From the NCBI GenBank assembly GCA_022072225.1, contig JAJVIC010000010.1:62001-126000 (forward strand): 64,000 nt of DNA. The letters are read 5' to 3'. Of this stretch, positions 25,409-33,625 are shown one piece after another. The position numbers and the translations under genes are program-made. How positions within the stretch are numbered: position 1 is the stretch's first letter; every line of letters begins with the position of its first letter. Under the pieces are notes generated by a model. The model saw only the letters and a program-made list of their open reading frames with translations, searched no databases and was not told where the DNA came from. The stretch is from Bacteroidia bacterium (GTDB lineage Bacteria; Bacteroidota; Bacteroidia; SXHM01).

Positions 25409-25903
25409 TCAGTGCGAATGAAAAGCATTCTTACCTTCAAAGCGCAGCGGTAAAAGACTTCCCACGTTTTTCAGTTCCAGTACTTTTCCGGTTTCGCCCA
25501 TTAATAAAAAGCGGATAGGCTTGTTATACAACACCTCGTATTCCGATATGGCCTGACGGCAATCGCCACAAGGTGTAACAGGGCTTTCCACTTTAATTCT
25601 CGATGATTTAGCCGTAATGGCAATGGTTTTTATAGCCACTCCCGGATAGTTAGTGCCTGCCGAAAACACAGCCACCCGCTCGGCACACAAACCTGTAGGA
25701 TAGGCTGCATTCTCCTGATTGCTGCCTTTTACAACTACTCCGTTTTCGAGTAATACTGCAGCGCCTACGCTAAAGTTGGAGTAAGGCGCATAAGCCGATT
25801 TACCGGCTTCATGTGCCTGTTGCATCAGGTTTTTATCTTCCGCAATGAGTTCGTCCATATTTTCGTACTCAAGGTAATCTATGGTGAGGCTGAGTTTTTT
25901 CAT
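25409..25903 (-). CDS. cdd: Cytidine deaminase
   Basis: Zinc-dependent deamination of cytidine and deoxycytidine to uridine forms, in pyrimidine salvage. From the ATG at 25903 the protein is 164 residues; an upstream in-frame ATG (25930) adds nine residues that do not fit the family. Motifs: SAYAPYSNFSVGAAVL, the metal/catalytic CAERVAVFSAG (Cys ligand and catalytic Glu) and SPVTPCGDCRQAISEY (two Cys ligands). This three-cysteine zinc site is typical of the small tetrameric class. Somewhat longer than the 130-residue norm because of an N-terminal extension (about 35 residues), which is common in Bacteroidota. Confidence 0.92.
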   Translation of the reverse strand: MKKLSLTIDYLEYENMDELIAEDKNLMQQAHEAGKSAYAPYSNFSVGAAVLLENGVVVKGSNQENAAYPTGLCAERVAVFSAGTNYPGVAIKTIAITAKSSRIKVESPVTPCGDCRQAISEYEVLYNKPIRFLLMGETGKVLELKNVGSLLPLRFEGKNAFHSH

Positions 25904-25956
25904 AGTGCAAATAACGCTAACAATTATCAAAATTACTTAGGTTTGAACAATATTTT

Positions 25957-26424
25957 ATGTCCTTCCTCCTGCGCAGTTTCTATTTTATTGTAATGCTTGG
26001 CATGGTTTATTCCTGTGCAAATAAAACCAATTGCCCGGGCGAAGGCGATTGCCCCCTGCTTCAAAAAGTTTCAACCTATTCAGACGACAGCATAGTTGCC
26101 GCCACCTATTTTAGTGCCGATACCAACATTGCCGCCCTTGCAAAAGCTCTGTGGCAGGAAAAGAACAAACTGCTGCAGGGAAAAGACTCAGCAACCGTAT
26201 TTTACCTGCTGGTATTCAATAAACTGAAATTCACTCCCGATATTTCGGCTGACTATACAATAGCCTGGAGGCAGGATTACTACACCTACCGCTATTGCAC
26301 CATTGACAATGGTTTCGGTTTTACCCGTTTCTGTTACAGTGTGCGGTTGGACGAGGGCAGAATAGGCGATTGGGCACACTTTCGCTATGTAAATAACGAT
26401 GGTTCACTTGCAGAGTCTCAATAA
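25957..26424 (+). CDS. Hypothetical lipoprotein, 155 aa
   Basis: Lipobox MVYSC with Cys20 as the lipidation site. The mature part contains a Cys-rich start (ANKTNCPGEGDCPLL) and a compact domain rich in Tyr, Trp and Phe (AWRQDYYTYRYCTIDNGFGF). No known family. Divergent from cdd and 80 bp upstream of yebC. Confidence 0.65.
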   Translation: MSFLLRSFYFIVMLGMVYSCANKTNCPGEGDCPLLQKVSTYSDDSIVAATYFSADTNIAALAKALWQEKNKLLQGKDSATVFYLLVFNKLKFTPDISADYTIAWRQDYYTYRYCTIDNGFGFTRFCYSVRLDEGRIGDWAHFRYVNNDGSLAESQ

Positions 26425-26438
26425 TTCAATGCCTTTCT

Positions 26439-26446
26439 TATTTTTG
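26439..26446 (+). promoter_or_regulatory. -7 element upstream of yebC
   Basis: TATTTTTG matches TAnnTTTG about 60 bp before the yebC start. No TTTG lies at the proper distance, so only half of the promoter is supported. Confidence 0.33.
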
Positions 26447-26504
26447 CCGCCCCAATGGTTTTCCCAATTAACCATTGATTTAATTAACCAATAACTTTTT
26501 TCCG

Positions 26505-27212
26505 ATGGGAAGAATATTTGAAAAACGCAAACACACCATGTTTGCCCGTTTCGATAAAATGGCAAAAGCATTTACCAAAATAGGTAAAGAAATTGCCATA
26601 GCAGTAAAACAAGCAGGTGCTGACCCTGCCGGTAATCCCCGGCTGCGTGCTGCCATACAAAACGCAAAATCTATTAACATGCCCAAAGACAGGGTAGAGG
26701 CTGCTATTAAACGCGCTTCGGGCAAAGAGGAAAAAGATTTTGAAGAAAGCACATTTGAGGGCTACGGCCCTTACGGAATTGCCATGCTCATTGAGTGCGC
26801 TTCCGATAATAATACCCGAACCGTTGCCAACATCCGTATGTACTTTTCGCGTTCAAACGGGGCTTTGGGTACCAATGGTTCGGTAGCGTTTATGTTCGAG
26901 CGCAAAGGCGTTTTTACTATTGACAGTACCGGAAGAGACCTCGAAGAACTGGAACTCGACCTTATTGACCATGGTCTGGAAGAAATAAACAAAGATGAGG
27001 AAGGTACTTATATCTACACCGATTTTGCCGACATGGGTAAAATGCAAAAAGCCCTGGAAGAAAAGGGGATTCCTATTATAAGTACCCAGAAACAGCGCTT
27101 CCCAACCACCACCGTTGAACTGAATGAAGCACAGCAAGCCGAAATAAATGCACTCATTGAAAAGTTTGAAGACGATGACGATGTGCAGGCGGTGTATCAT
27201 AATATGAAGTAG
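26505..27212 (+). CDS. yebC: YebC/PmpR-family regulator (TACO1-like)
   Basis: 235-residue cytoplasmic protein of the YebC family, which acts as a transcription regulator and/or helps translation of difficult stretches. The N-terminus MGRIFEKRKHTMFARFDKMAK corresponds to the family start (GRxFExRK), followed by MPKDRVEAAIKRASGKE, the Y-E-G-YGP segment (FEGYGPYGIAMLIE) and SDNNTRTVANIR. Length is normal (about 240). It stands alone, unlinked to ruvC, which is frequent in Bacteroidota. Confidence 0.93.
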   Translation: MGRIFEKRKHTMFARFDKMAKAFTKIGKEIAIAVKQAGADPAGNPRLRAAIQNAKSINMPKDRVEAAIKRASGKEEKDFEESTFEGYGPYGIAMLIECASDNNTRTVANIRMYFSRSNGALGTNGSVAFMFERKGVFTIDSTGRDLEELELDLIDHGLEEINKDEEGTYIYTDFADMGKMQKALEEKGIPIISTQKQRFPTTTVELNEAQQAEINALIEKFEDDDDVQAVYHNMK

Positions 27213-27268
27213 AGTCGGTAGTCCGTGGTCGGTAGTCCACAGACTACCGACTATGGTCTATTGACCAT
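27213..27268. repeat. Nested palindromes after yebC
   Basis: AGTCGGTAGTC (27213-27223) is the reverse complement of GACTACCGACT (27242-27252). An internal direct GTCGGTAGTCC copy lies between them. A second palindrome ATGGTC/GACCAT (27253-27268) follows at once. This looks like a dispersed REP-type intergenic repeat, starting directly after the yebC stop. It may act as a terminator, although there is no clear T-run. Confidence 0.55.
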
Positions 27269-27331
27269 GGACTTATTTTCTAACTTTAAAACTTAATTCT
27301 ATATTCGCAGCCCCAAATAAAAAAGTAAACG

Positions 27332-29434
27332 ATGTCTATTCTACAGAAAATCAGAGAAAAAACTTATTTAGCATTAATATTCGTAGGCCTTGGTATTGCC
27401 CTCTTTGTGATTGACCCCAGTTCAATCTTCAGCGGTTCGCAGCGTGGCGAAACACATGTAGGAATTATTGCCGGTCAAAAAATTGAAGGGCAGGATTTCG
27501 AACTGAAGGTTCAGGAATCCATTGAAAACTACAAAGCCAACTACCAGCAGGCCAATATTGACGAAGCTACCAAAGAAGCTATCCGCAACCAAACCTGGGA
27601 ACAACAGATACAGGAAATTGTAATGGGCGCGCAACACGAAGAGTTGGGCATTACCGTTAGTGCCGAAGAATTGTTCGACATGATTCAGGGGCCCAACCCA
27701 AGCCCGCAGGTGCGTCAGGCTTTTGGAAATCCGCAAACAGGCGAGTTTAACCCTGCCAATGTAATTGCTTTCCTGAAAAGAATGGACGAAGACGAAACAG
27801 GCGAAACAAAAAAACGCTGGCTCGCTTTTGAGCGCGACCTGAAAAAACAACAGGTATACACCAAATACAACACCCTGGTTAAAAAAGGACTTTACATTAC
27901 CACTGCCGAAGCTAAAGCCGATAACGTTGCAAAAAACAAAATGGCAAACATCCGTTTTGTAGCAAAGCGCTATGCAGCCTCTACCGACACAACTGTAGCC
28001 GTTACCGATGCAGAAATAAAAGCATACTATGCTGCCAACAACTACAAAGAACAGTACAAACAGGAAGAAGCAGTGGATTTGAAATATGTATCCTTTGATA
28101 TTAAACCATCTGCTGAAGACAATCAGGCTGCAAAACAGTGGATTGATAAAACAACCGAAGAATTCAAACTCACCGATAACGATACCCTTTTTATCAATAT
28201 AAATTCAGACAAGCCTTATGCAGCCATGTGGTATGCCGAAACAGCTTTGCCATCTGCTGTTGATACCCTTAAAAAAGCAACAGTGGGCACTATTGCAGGT
28301 CCTTACTTAGATGGTGCAACCTGGAAAGTTTCCAAACTACTCGGTACCAAAATGGCAGTTGACTCTGTAAAAGCTCGCCACATACTCCTGAAAGTAGAAG
28401 GAAGCAAAACAGCAGAGCAGGTTAAAGCCACTGCCGACAGTCTGAAAAAAGTAATCAAATCAAAAAACAACTTCGCTGAGTTGGCTAAAACCCTTTCAAC
28501 CGACTTTGGTTCAGGCGCAAATGGTGGCGATCTTGGATGGTTCAAAGAAGGCGTTATGGTTCCCGAGTTTAACGATGCCTGCTTCAATGGTAAAAAAGGC
28601 GATATGCCTGTTGTGCAATCTCAATTCGGTATCCACCTGATTGAAATAATGGACAAAAGCAAAGAAACACGCAGACTTAACATTGGCACCATTGAGCGCC
28701 TTACCGAGCCAAGCGATAAAACCTACCAGAACATATATTCTGCCGCAAGCGATTTTTCAACTAAAAACCGCACACTTGAAGCCTTTGAAGCAGCAGCTAC
28801 CGAAGCTGGTTACAATGTGCGTATTGCTGCAAACGTAAAACCTATGGAAAGCAAAGTGCCCGGATTGGAAAGTCCGCGTCAGCTTATTCAGTGGGCCTAT
28901 AATACCGCTAAAAAAGGTGATGTATCCGATGTATATGAAATAGGCAGCAAATATGTAGTTGCTGTATTGGCCGAAAAATATGAGAAAGGCGTTAAACCGC
29001 TTGAGTCTATTAAAGAAGAGCTGGAAGCCGAAGTACGTAAAGAAAAGAAAGCTGAGCAGTTTGTCAAAGAATTTGAAGCGGCCCTTGCCGGCAGTCCTGC
29101 TGCTGATGCACTTGCTGCAAAAATGAATACTGCCGTAGAAACAGCCCAGAATGTAGTATTCAGTGCAGGCTCTGTTCCCGGAATGGGTAAAGAACCTGAA
29201 GTGCTCGGCACCATTGCCGCGCTCAAAACCGCAGCAGTTTCTAAACCCATCAAAGGCCTGTCGGGGGTATATGTAGTGTATGTTGACAACGTGGTGGAAG
29301 CACCCGAAGTAACCGACTTTGCGCCTGCTAAAAAACAATTGGCTCAAACCCTTTCTTCACGTGCCGATTACGAAGTGTACGAAGCGCTGAAAGACAAAGC
29401 GGATGTAAAAGATAACCGAGTTAAGTTTTACTAA
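27332..29434 (+). CDS. ppiD: Periplasmic foldase, PpiD/SurA type (parvulin PPIase)
   Basis: 700 residues, with one N-terminal membrane anchor (LALIFVGLGIALFVIDPSSI, residues 13-32) and a SurA_N-like chaperone region (35-250). A parvulin rotamase domain spans about 345-445 (KARHILLKVEGSKT, FAELAKTLSTDFGSGANGGDLGWF, VQSQFGIHLIEI), and a second, degenerate domain fills the C-terminal third. This is the inner-membrane-anchored chaperone that assists outer-membrane and secreted protein folding, relevant to the many T9SS and beta-barrel proteins here. Length and order match PpiD (about 620-700 in Bacteroidota). Confidence 0.9.
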   Translation: MSILQKIREKTYLALIFVGLGIALFVIDPSSIFSGSQRGETHVGIIAGQKIEGQDFELKVQESIENYKANYQQANIDEATKEAIRNQTWEQQIQEIVMGAQHEELGITVSAEELFDMIQGPNPSPQVRQAFGNPQTGEFNPANVIAFLKRMDEDETGETKKRWLAFERDLKKQQVYTKYNTLVKKGLYITTAEAKADNVAKNKMANIRFVAKRYAASTDTTVAVTDAEIKAYYAANNYKEQYKQEEAVDLKYVSFDIKPSAEDNQAAKQWIDKTTEEFKLTDNDTLFININSDKPYAAMWYAETALPSAVDTLKKATVGTIAGPYLDGATWKVSKLLGTKMAVDSVKARHILLKVEGSKTAEQVKATADSLKKVIKSKNNFAELAKTLSTDFGSGANGGDLGWFKEGVMVPEFNDACFNGKKGDMPVVQSQFGIHLIEIMDKSKETRRLNIGTIERLTEPSDKTYQNIYSAASDFSTKNRTLEAFEAAATEAGYNVRIAANVKPMESKVPGLESPRQLIQWAYNTAKKGDVSDVYEIGSKYVVAVLAEKYEKGVKPLESIKEELEAEVRKEKKAEQFVKEFEAALAGSPAADALAAKMNTAVETAQNVVFSAGSVPGMGKEPEVLGTIAALKTAAVSKPIKGLSGVYVVYVDNVVEAPEVTDFAPAKKQLAQTLSSRADYEVYEALKDKADVKDNRVKFY

Positions 29435-29444
29435 ACATACCGTC

Positions 29445-29525
29445 ATTGCTTCACCCGCCTCAGTCGGATGAAGCAATTTCATAAATCAACAAAAAGTGCG
29501 CTAGTCATAGACTAGCGCACTTTTT
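29445..29525 (+). terminator. Two consecutive hairpins after ppiD
   Basis: First ATTGCTTCA (29445-29453) with TGAAGCAAT (29469-29477) followed by TT. Then AAAAAGTGCGCTAGTC (29491-29506) pairs perfectly with GACTAGCGCACTTTTT (29510-29525) around ATA. The second is a strong terminator. Confidence 0.88.
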
Positions 29526-29602
29526 GTTTAGATTTCCTTCAAACCATAAATCTAAACCTTATTATCTCTATCTCGTATTACCGGTTTGTAAATTTTCAGC
29601 CA

Positions 29603-32251
29603 TTGATTAAACAACTAACTCTTGTTTTATTTTTCTTTTGTTGCATACCATCATTTGCGCAGCAATTGAGTGCACCTGTTTTTTCCCACCAGGCTGGGTT
29701 TTATTCTGATTCTATACTGGTTGAAATAACATCATCAAATTCCGATGCTGTTATCCGTTATACATTAAATGGCGATGAGCCTTCTATGTATTCACCGGTT
29801 TATACATCGCCCATAGTTGTGAAAAATAAAACAGGGATACCAAATTCGCATTCCATGATTCCAACCAATCCCGGTTTTAATTATCCCATCAATGAATACG
29901 ACTCCGTAAGAGCTAACACGCGCGGCTGGCTGCCAACATTAAGCGAAGTAAATAAAGCAACGGTTTTAAAAGCACGGGCATTTAAAAACGGAAATATTCC
30001 GAGCTATGCCACAACAGCAACTTACTTTATTGATATGGCGGGAAGCAACCGTTATTCACTGCCTGTTATATCGGTTAGCATGGACAGTGTGAGTTTGTTT
30101 TCAAACGAAACAGGAATGTATGTTTATGGCTATGATACAGTGCTGGGCGGAAATTATAACCGTGAAGATGTAGAAAAACTGGCGCACATCGAGTGGTTTG
30201 ATGAAGACGGAAATTTATTTTTTTCGCAATACTGCGGAGCAAAGAATCATGGAGGAGGCGGAAGATCGGCACCGCAAAAAACTTTGCGCTTTGTGGCGCG
30301 TGATGAATATGGCGACAACCGGTTCGGCTACCAGGTTTTCACAGATAAAAACACGAATGAATTCAAACATTTGATTTTGCGCAATTCCGGGCATCGCCCC
30401 GATTGTTTTCCCCGCGATAATTTAGCTGCCGAGTTGGTAAAAAATTTGGGTTTTGAAGTCCGTCATTCAAGGAATGTTATTTCGTTCATCAACGGTGAAT
30501 ATTGGGGAATTCAAACAATAAAAGAACATTTTGACGATCATTATTTTGGAATAAAATATAATACCGAAAGAGATAGTATTGTCGTTTTGGCTTATGCAGG
30601 TTCGGTTCAGCAAGGCACTATTGAAGACGAGCAGCATTATACCAACCTGCTGCAGTTTGTGGCGAACAATAACATGAGCAATGAAAATAACTTCAGTTAC
30701 GTGAAAACCCAGATGGATGTGGAGAATTACCTGAATTATGTTGCTTCTGAAATTTATTATGGTAATGGCGACTGGCCCGTGAGTAACATCAAATACTGGC
30801 GCTACCGCAGAGCTGCTTATGAGCCCGAAGCAGGAGTGAATTTAGACGGAAGATGGCGCTGGATAATGTATGACCTTGACGGTGGTTTTGGAGGTGACTG
30901 CACCGGAATATATTATGCTTACAATTCGGTTGTTCCCGCTTTTGCCGATAGCAGCGGTGATTACACAATATTATTACGTTCGTTTATACAAAATCCTGTT
31001 TTTAAACGCGATTTTATCAACCGTATTGCTGATTTGATGAACACTAATTTTCTGCCTTCGCGGGTTTCTTCTTATATCAATTCTACTTATGATGAGGTTA
31101 CACCTGAAATGATGGAACATGTTGAACGCTGGCGCTATCCCTCAACTGCTGTAACCCTTGCCGACAGGGCAAATGAAACGCCTTCGCTCGATAAGTGGAA
31201 TGCTATAAATTCAGATTTGCATTTGTTTGCCGGCAGACGACCTTCAAAACTGCGTCAATACATGATGCAGTATTTTGCGATACCCGATACATTTTTAATT
31301 ACAGTGAATGTTTCTGATTCTGGCGCAGGAAGAGTGAAAATAAGTTCATTGCTGATTGATGAAAACACAACCGGAATAACAGGTTCTGCTTATCCGTGGA
31401 CAGGAATGTATTTCGAATCGGTTCCTGTTCCGCTGAAAGCAATTCCGCGCCCGGGCTATCGTTTTGTGCAATGGCTGAACACAGGTATTACCAATCCCGA
31501 TACAGTAGTGTTTCTTAACAGCGATACTTCATTTACTGCCGTTTTTGAAATTGATTCTGCGTTTCAACCCTATCACCATGTTTTTATTAACGAGTTGTGC
31601 GCTTCCAATTCTTCATTCAACGCAGATGAATATGGCGAGTATGACGACTGGTTTGAAATTTACAACCCCAATAATTTTCCGGTTGACCTTGACGGATACT
31701 ACATTACCGACAGTTTGGAAAATAAAACCAAATACAAATTTGCAAGCGGGCAGCAGAAAACAATTATTCCGGCAAACAGTTATGCATTGGTTTGGTGCGA
31801 TGAACAAGGCGCTGAAGGTGTTTTGCACGCTAACTTCAAGCTTTCGGCAGAAGGCGAAGAGCTTGCCCTGATTTTGCCTGATGGAGTAACAGTTGTGGAT
31901 TCAATCATCTTCGGTGTTCAGCAAATAAATCATTCGTGGGGAAGGGAAACAGACGGAAACGAAACATGGATTGATTTTGAAATTCCAACGCCCGACACCG
32001 CGAATATTATTTTAACATCGATTCCTGAAATTGAAAACGAAACCGGATTTTCAGTTTATCCAAATCCGGGCAACAACAGTAACATTGTTTATTTTAGTAA
32101 ACCGGTTGATGTGTTGGTTTATAATTCAATCGGACAATTATTATTTACCACAAATAAAATTTCTGCTTCGCTTGATGTTTCTGCGCTGAAGCCAGGAGTT
32201 TATTTTTTCAAAACAAGCAAAAGTGAATTGTTGAAGTGGGTTAAGCTGTAA
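29603..32251 (+). CDS. CotH-kinase-like secreted protein with lamin-tail and T9SS domains
   Basis: 882 residues starting at TTG (29603). No in-frame ATG lies upstream before a stop, and the frame begins with a good signal peptide (IKQLTLVLFFFCCIPSFAQ). Order: chitobiase/FN3-like (25-115, DAVIRYTLNGDEPS), CotH-type domain (150-520, GAKNHGGGGRSAPQKTLRF, RNSGHRPDCFPRDNLA, NGEYWGIQTIKEHFDDHYFG, RWIMYDLDGGFGGD), a beta repeat (SGAGRVKISS, GYRFVQWL), lamin-tail domain (about 660-790, HVFINELCASNSSF, DWFEIYNPNNFPVDLDGYYI) and a C-terminal sorting domain (SVYPNPGNNSN, LKPGVYFFK). Surface-exported by T9SS. CotH-like proteins can be protein kinases, but activity here is untested. Confidence 0.85.
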   Translation: MIKQLTLVLFFFCCIPSFAQQLSAPVFSHQAGFYSDSILVEITSSNSDAVIRYTLNGDEPSMYSPVYTSPIVVKNKTGIPNSHSMIPTNPGFNYPINEYDSVRANTRGWLPTLSEVNKATVLKARAFKNGNIPSYATTATYFIDMAGSNRYSLPVISVSMDSVSLFSNETGMYVYGYDTVLGGNYNREDVEKLAHIEWFDEDGNLFFSQYCGAKNHGGGGRSAPQKTLRFVARDEYGDNRFGYQVFTDKNTNEFKHLILRNSGHRPDCFPRDNLAAELVKNLGFEVRHSRNVISFINGEYWGIQTIKEHFDDHYFGIKYNTERDSIVVLAYAGSVQQGTIEDEQHYTNLLQFVANNNMSNENNFSYVKTQMDVENYLNYVASEIYYGNGDWPVSNIKYWRYRRAAYEPEAGVNLDGRWRWIMYDLDGGFGGDCTGIYYAYNSVVPAFADSSGDYTILLRSFIQNPVFKRDFINRIADLMNTNFLPSRVSSYINSTYDEVTPEMMEHVERWRYPSTAVTLADRANETPSLDKWNAINSDLHLFAGRRPSKLRQYMMQYFAIPDTFLITVNVSDSGAGRVKISSLLIDENTTGITGSAYPWTGMYFESVPVPLKAIPRPGYRFVQWLNTGITNPDTVVFLNSDTSFTAVFEIDSAFQPYHHVFINELCASNSSFNADEYGEYDDWFEIYNPNNFPVDLDGYYITDSLENKTKYKFASGQQKTIIPANSYALVWCDEQGAEGVLHANFKLSAEGEELALILPDGVTVVDSIIFGVQQINHSWGRETDGNETWIDFEIPTPDTANIILTSIPEIENETGFSVYPNPGNNSNIVYFSKPVDVLVYNSIGQLLFTTNKISASLDVSALKPGVYFFKTSKSELLKWVKL

Positions 32252-32329
32252 ATTAACTTACGTTTACCTGCAAGATTGGGGTAAAAAATTTTTCTGTTTT
32301 TTTCCTTCTTCCTCTGTGTTACAAAAACG

Positions 32330-33592
32330 CTACCTCAACAACTGCATCCTGTACGCATCCAGCTTAATAAACACAAACAGCAACAGCGTAAAAGCCCACA
32401 GTGATGAACCCCCGTAACTGAAAAAAGGAAGCGGAATACCGATAACGGGCGCAAGCCCTATGGTCATGGCAATATTTACCGCAAAATGGAAAAACAATAC
32501 CGAAGCCACCCCGTAACCGTAAATGCGCGAAAAAGTTGACTTCTGCCGTTCGGCCACAAAAACAATGCGCACCAGCAAAATCATAAAAAGTATAATCACC
32601 ACAGCGCTGCCCATAAAGCCCCACTCTTCGCCTACGGTGCAAAAAATAAAGTCGGTGCTTTGTTCGGGCACAAACTTGTATTTGGTTTGCGTACCGTTTA
32701 AAAAACCCTTGCCGCTAAATCCACCCGAGCCTATGGCTATTTTGCTTTGGTTCACGTTATAGCCCACGCCCTTGGGGTCATCTTCCTTGCCCAGCATAAC
32801 ATTTATACGCGTTTTCTGGTGTTTCTCCAAAACATTGTCAACAACATACCCCACGCTGTACGACATACCTGAAAACACCACTGCGGTGCCTCCTATCAGC
32901 AGCGCGTTTCTCCAACTCCTTTTCCCCGCAATAAAAATAAGTAAGGCAAGAATTCCTACAATCCACATCATTGTTTTAGGGTCAAATAACAACGTTACAA
33001 TAAACACCACCACCACTGCAACCCCTGCCATCAAAAAGTTGCCCGACAAACCTTCGCGATACAGCACAAACAAAAATGCTCCGTAAACCAGAGCTGAGCC
33101 TGTATCGTTTTGCAACAAAATAAGCAGAGCTGGCGTGCCAATAAATAATGCCGTTATTAGTTTGGTTTTATTGTCTTCAAATTTAATGTTAAGCGTACTC
33201 AGGTATTTTGCAATAACAAGGCTGGTGGCAAACTTTCCGAATTCAGCAGGTTGTATGCGAAAACTGCCTACCTCAAACCATGATTTGCTGCCCGCCACTT
33301 CGCGTCCGAAAACCAGAACCAGTATAAGCGTTAGCATCACCACTCCATAAATTGGATAGGCCGAAATGGTGAAAAATTTTCCGTCAAGCATTAAAATAAT
33401 TGCTGCTATGGCAATGGAACTCCCAATCCAGATTACTTGCTTGCCATAGTTTTCCGATAGGTCAAAAATGCTCTTGTGTTCTTCGTTATACACAGCGGCA
33501 TATATATTTATCCAGCCCAAAAAAATCATCACCAGGTAAATGGATACCATTACCCAGTCTAAATTATCGAATATCGATTTTTGCTGTCTCAT
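32330..33592 (-). CDS. rodA: Rod-shape SEDS glycosyltransferase RodA
   Basis: 420-residue SEDS-family polytopic membrane protein (about 10 helices) that polymerises lipid II into lateral-wall peptidoglycan with PBP2. Family segments: FAVNIAMTIGLAPVIGIPLPFFSYGGSS near the C-terminus, VEVGSFRIQPAEFGKFA-like SWFEVGSFRIQPAEFGKF, and NDTGSALVYGAFLF. It is the last gene of the mre operon, separated from mrdA by a 33-bp spacer that carries a dispersed repeat. rodA rather than ftsW, because of the mre/PBP2 context. Confidence 0.95.
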   Translation of the reverse strand: MRQQKSIFDNLDWVMVSIYLVMIFLGWINIYAAVYNEEHKSIFDLSENYGKQVIWIGSSIAIAAIILMLDGKFFTISAYPIYGVVMLTLILVLVFGREVAGSKSWFEVGSFRIQPAEFGKFATSLVIAKYLSTLNIKFEDNKTKLITALFIGTPALLILLQNDTGSALVYGAFLFVLYREGLSGNFLMAGVAVVVVFIVTLLFDPKTMMWIVGILALLIFIAGKRSWRNALLIGGTAVVFSGMSYSVGYVVDNVLEKHQKTRINVMLGKEDDPKGVGYNVNQSKIAIGSGGFSGKGFLNGTQTKYKFVPEQSTDFIFCTVGEEWGFMGSAVVIILFMILLVRIVFVAERQKSTFSRIYGYGVASVLFFHFAVNIAMTIGLAPVIGIPLPFFSYGGSSLWAFTLLLFVFIKLDAYRMQLLR

Positions 33593-33597
33593 CTTTT

Positions 33598-33623
33598 GTC
33601 ACCCTGAGCGTAGTCGAAGGGCC
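33598..33623. repeat. Dispersed repeat in the mrdA-rodA spacer
   Basis: GTCACCCTGAGCGTAGTCGAAGGGCC, nearly the reverse complement of the CCCTTCGACAAGCTCAGTGTGAC repeat at 47908. It fills the gap between the mrdA stop and the rodA start without breaking either frame. Confidence 0.6.
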
Positions 33624-33625
33624 TC

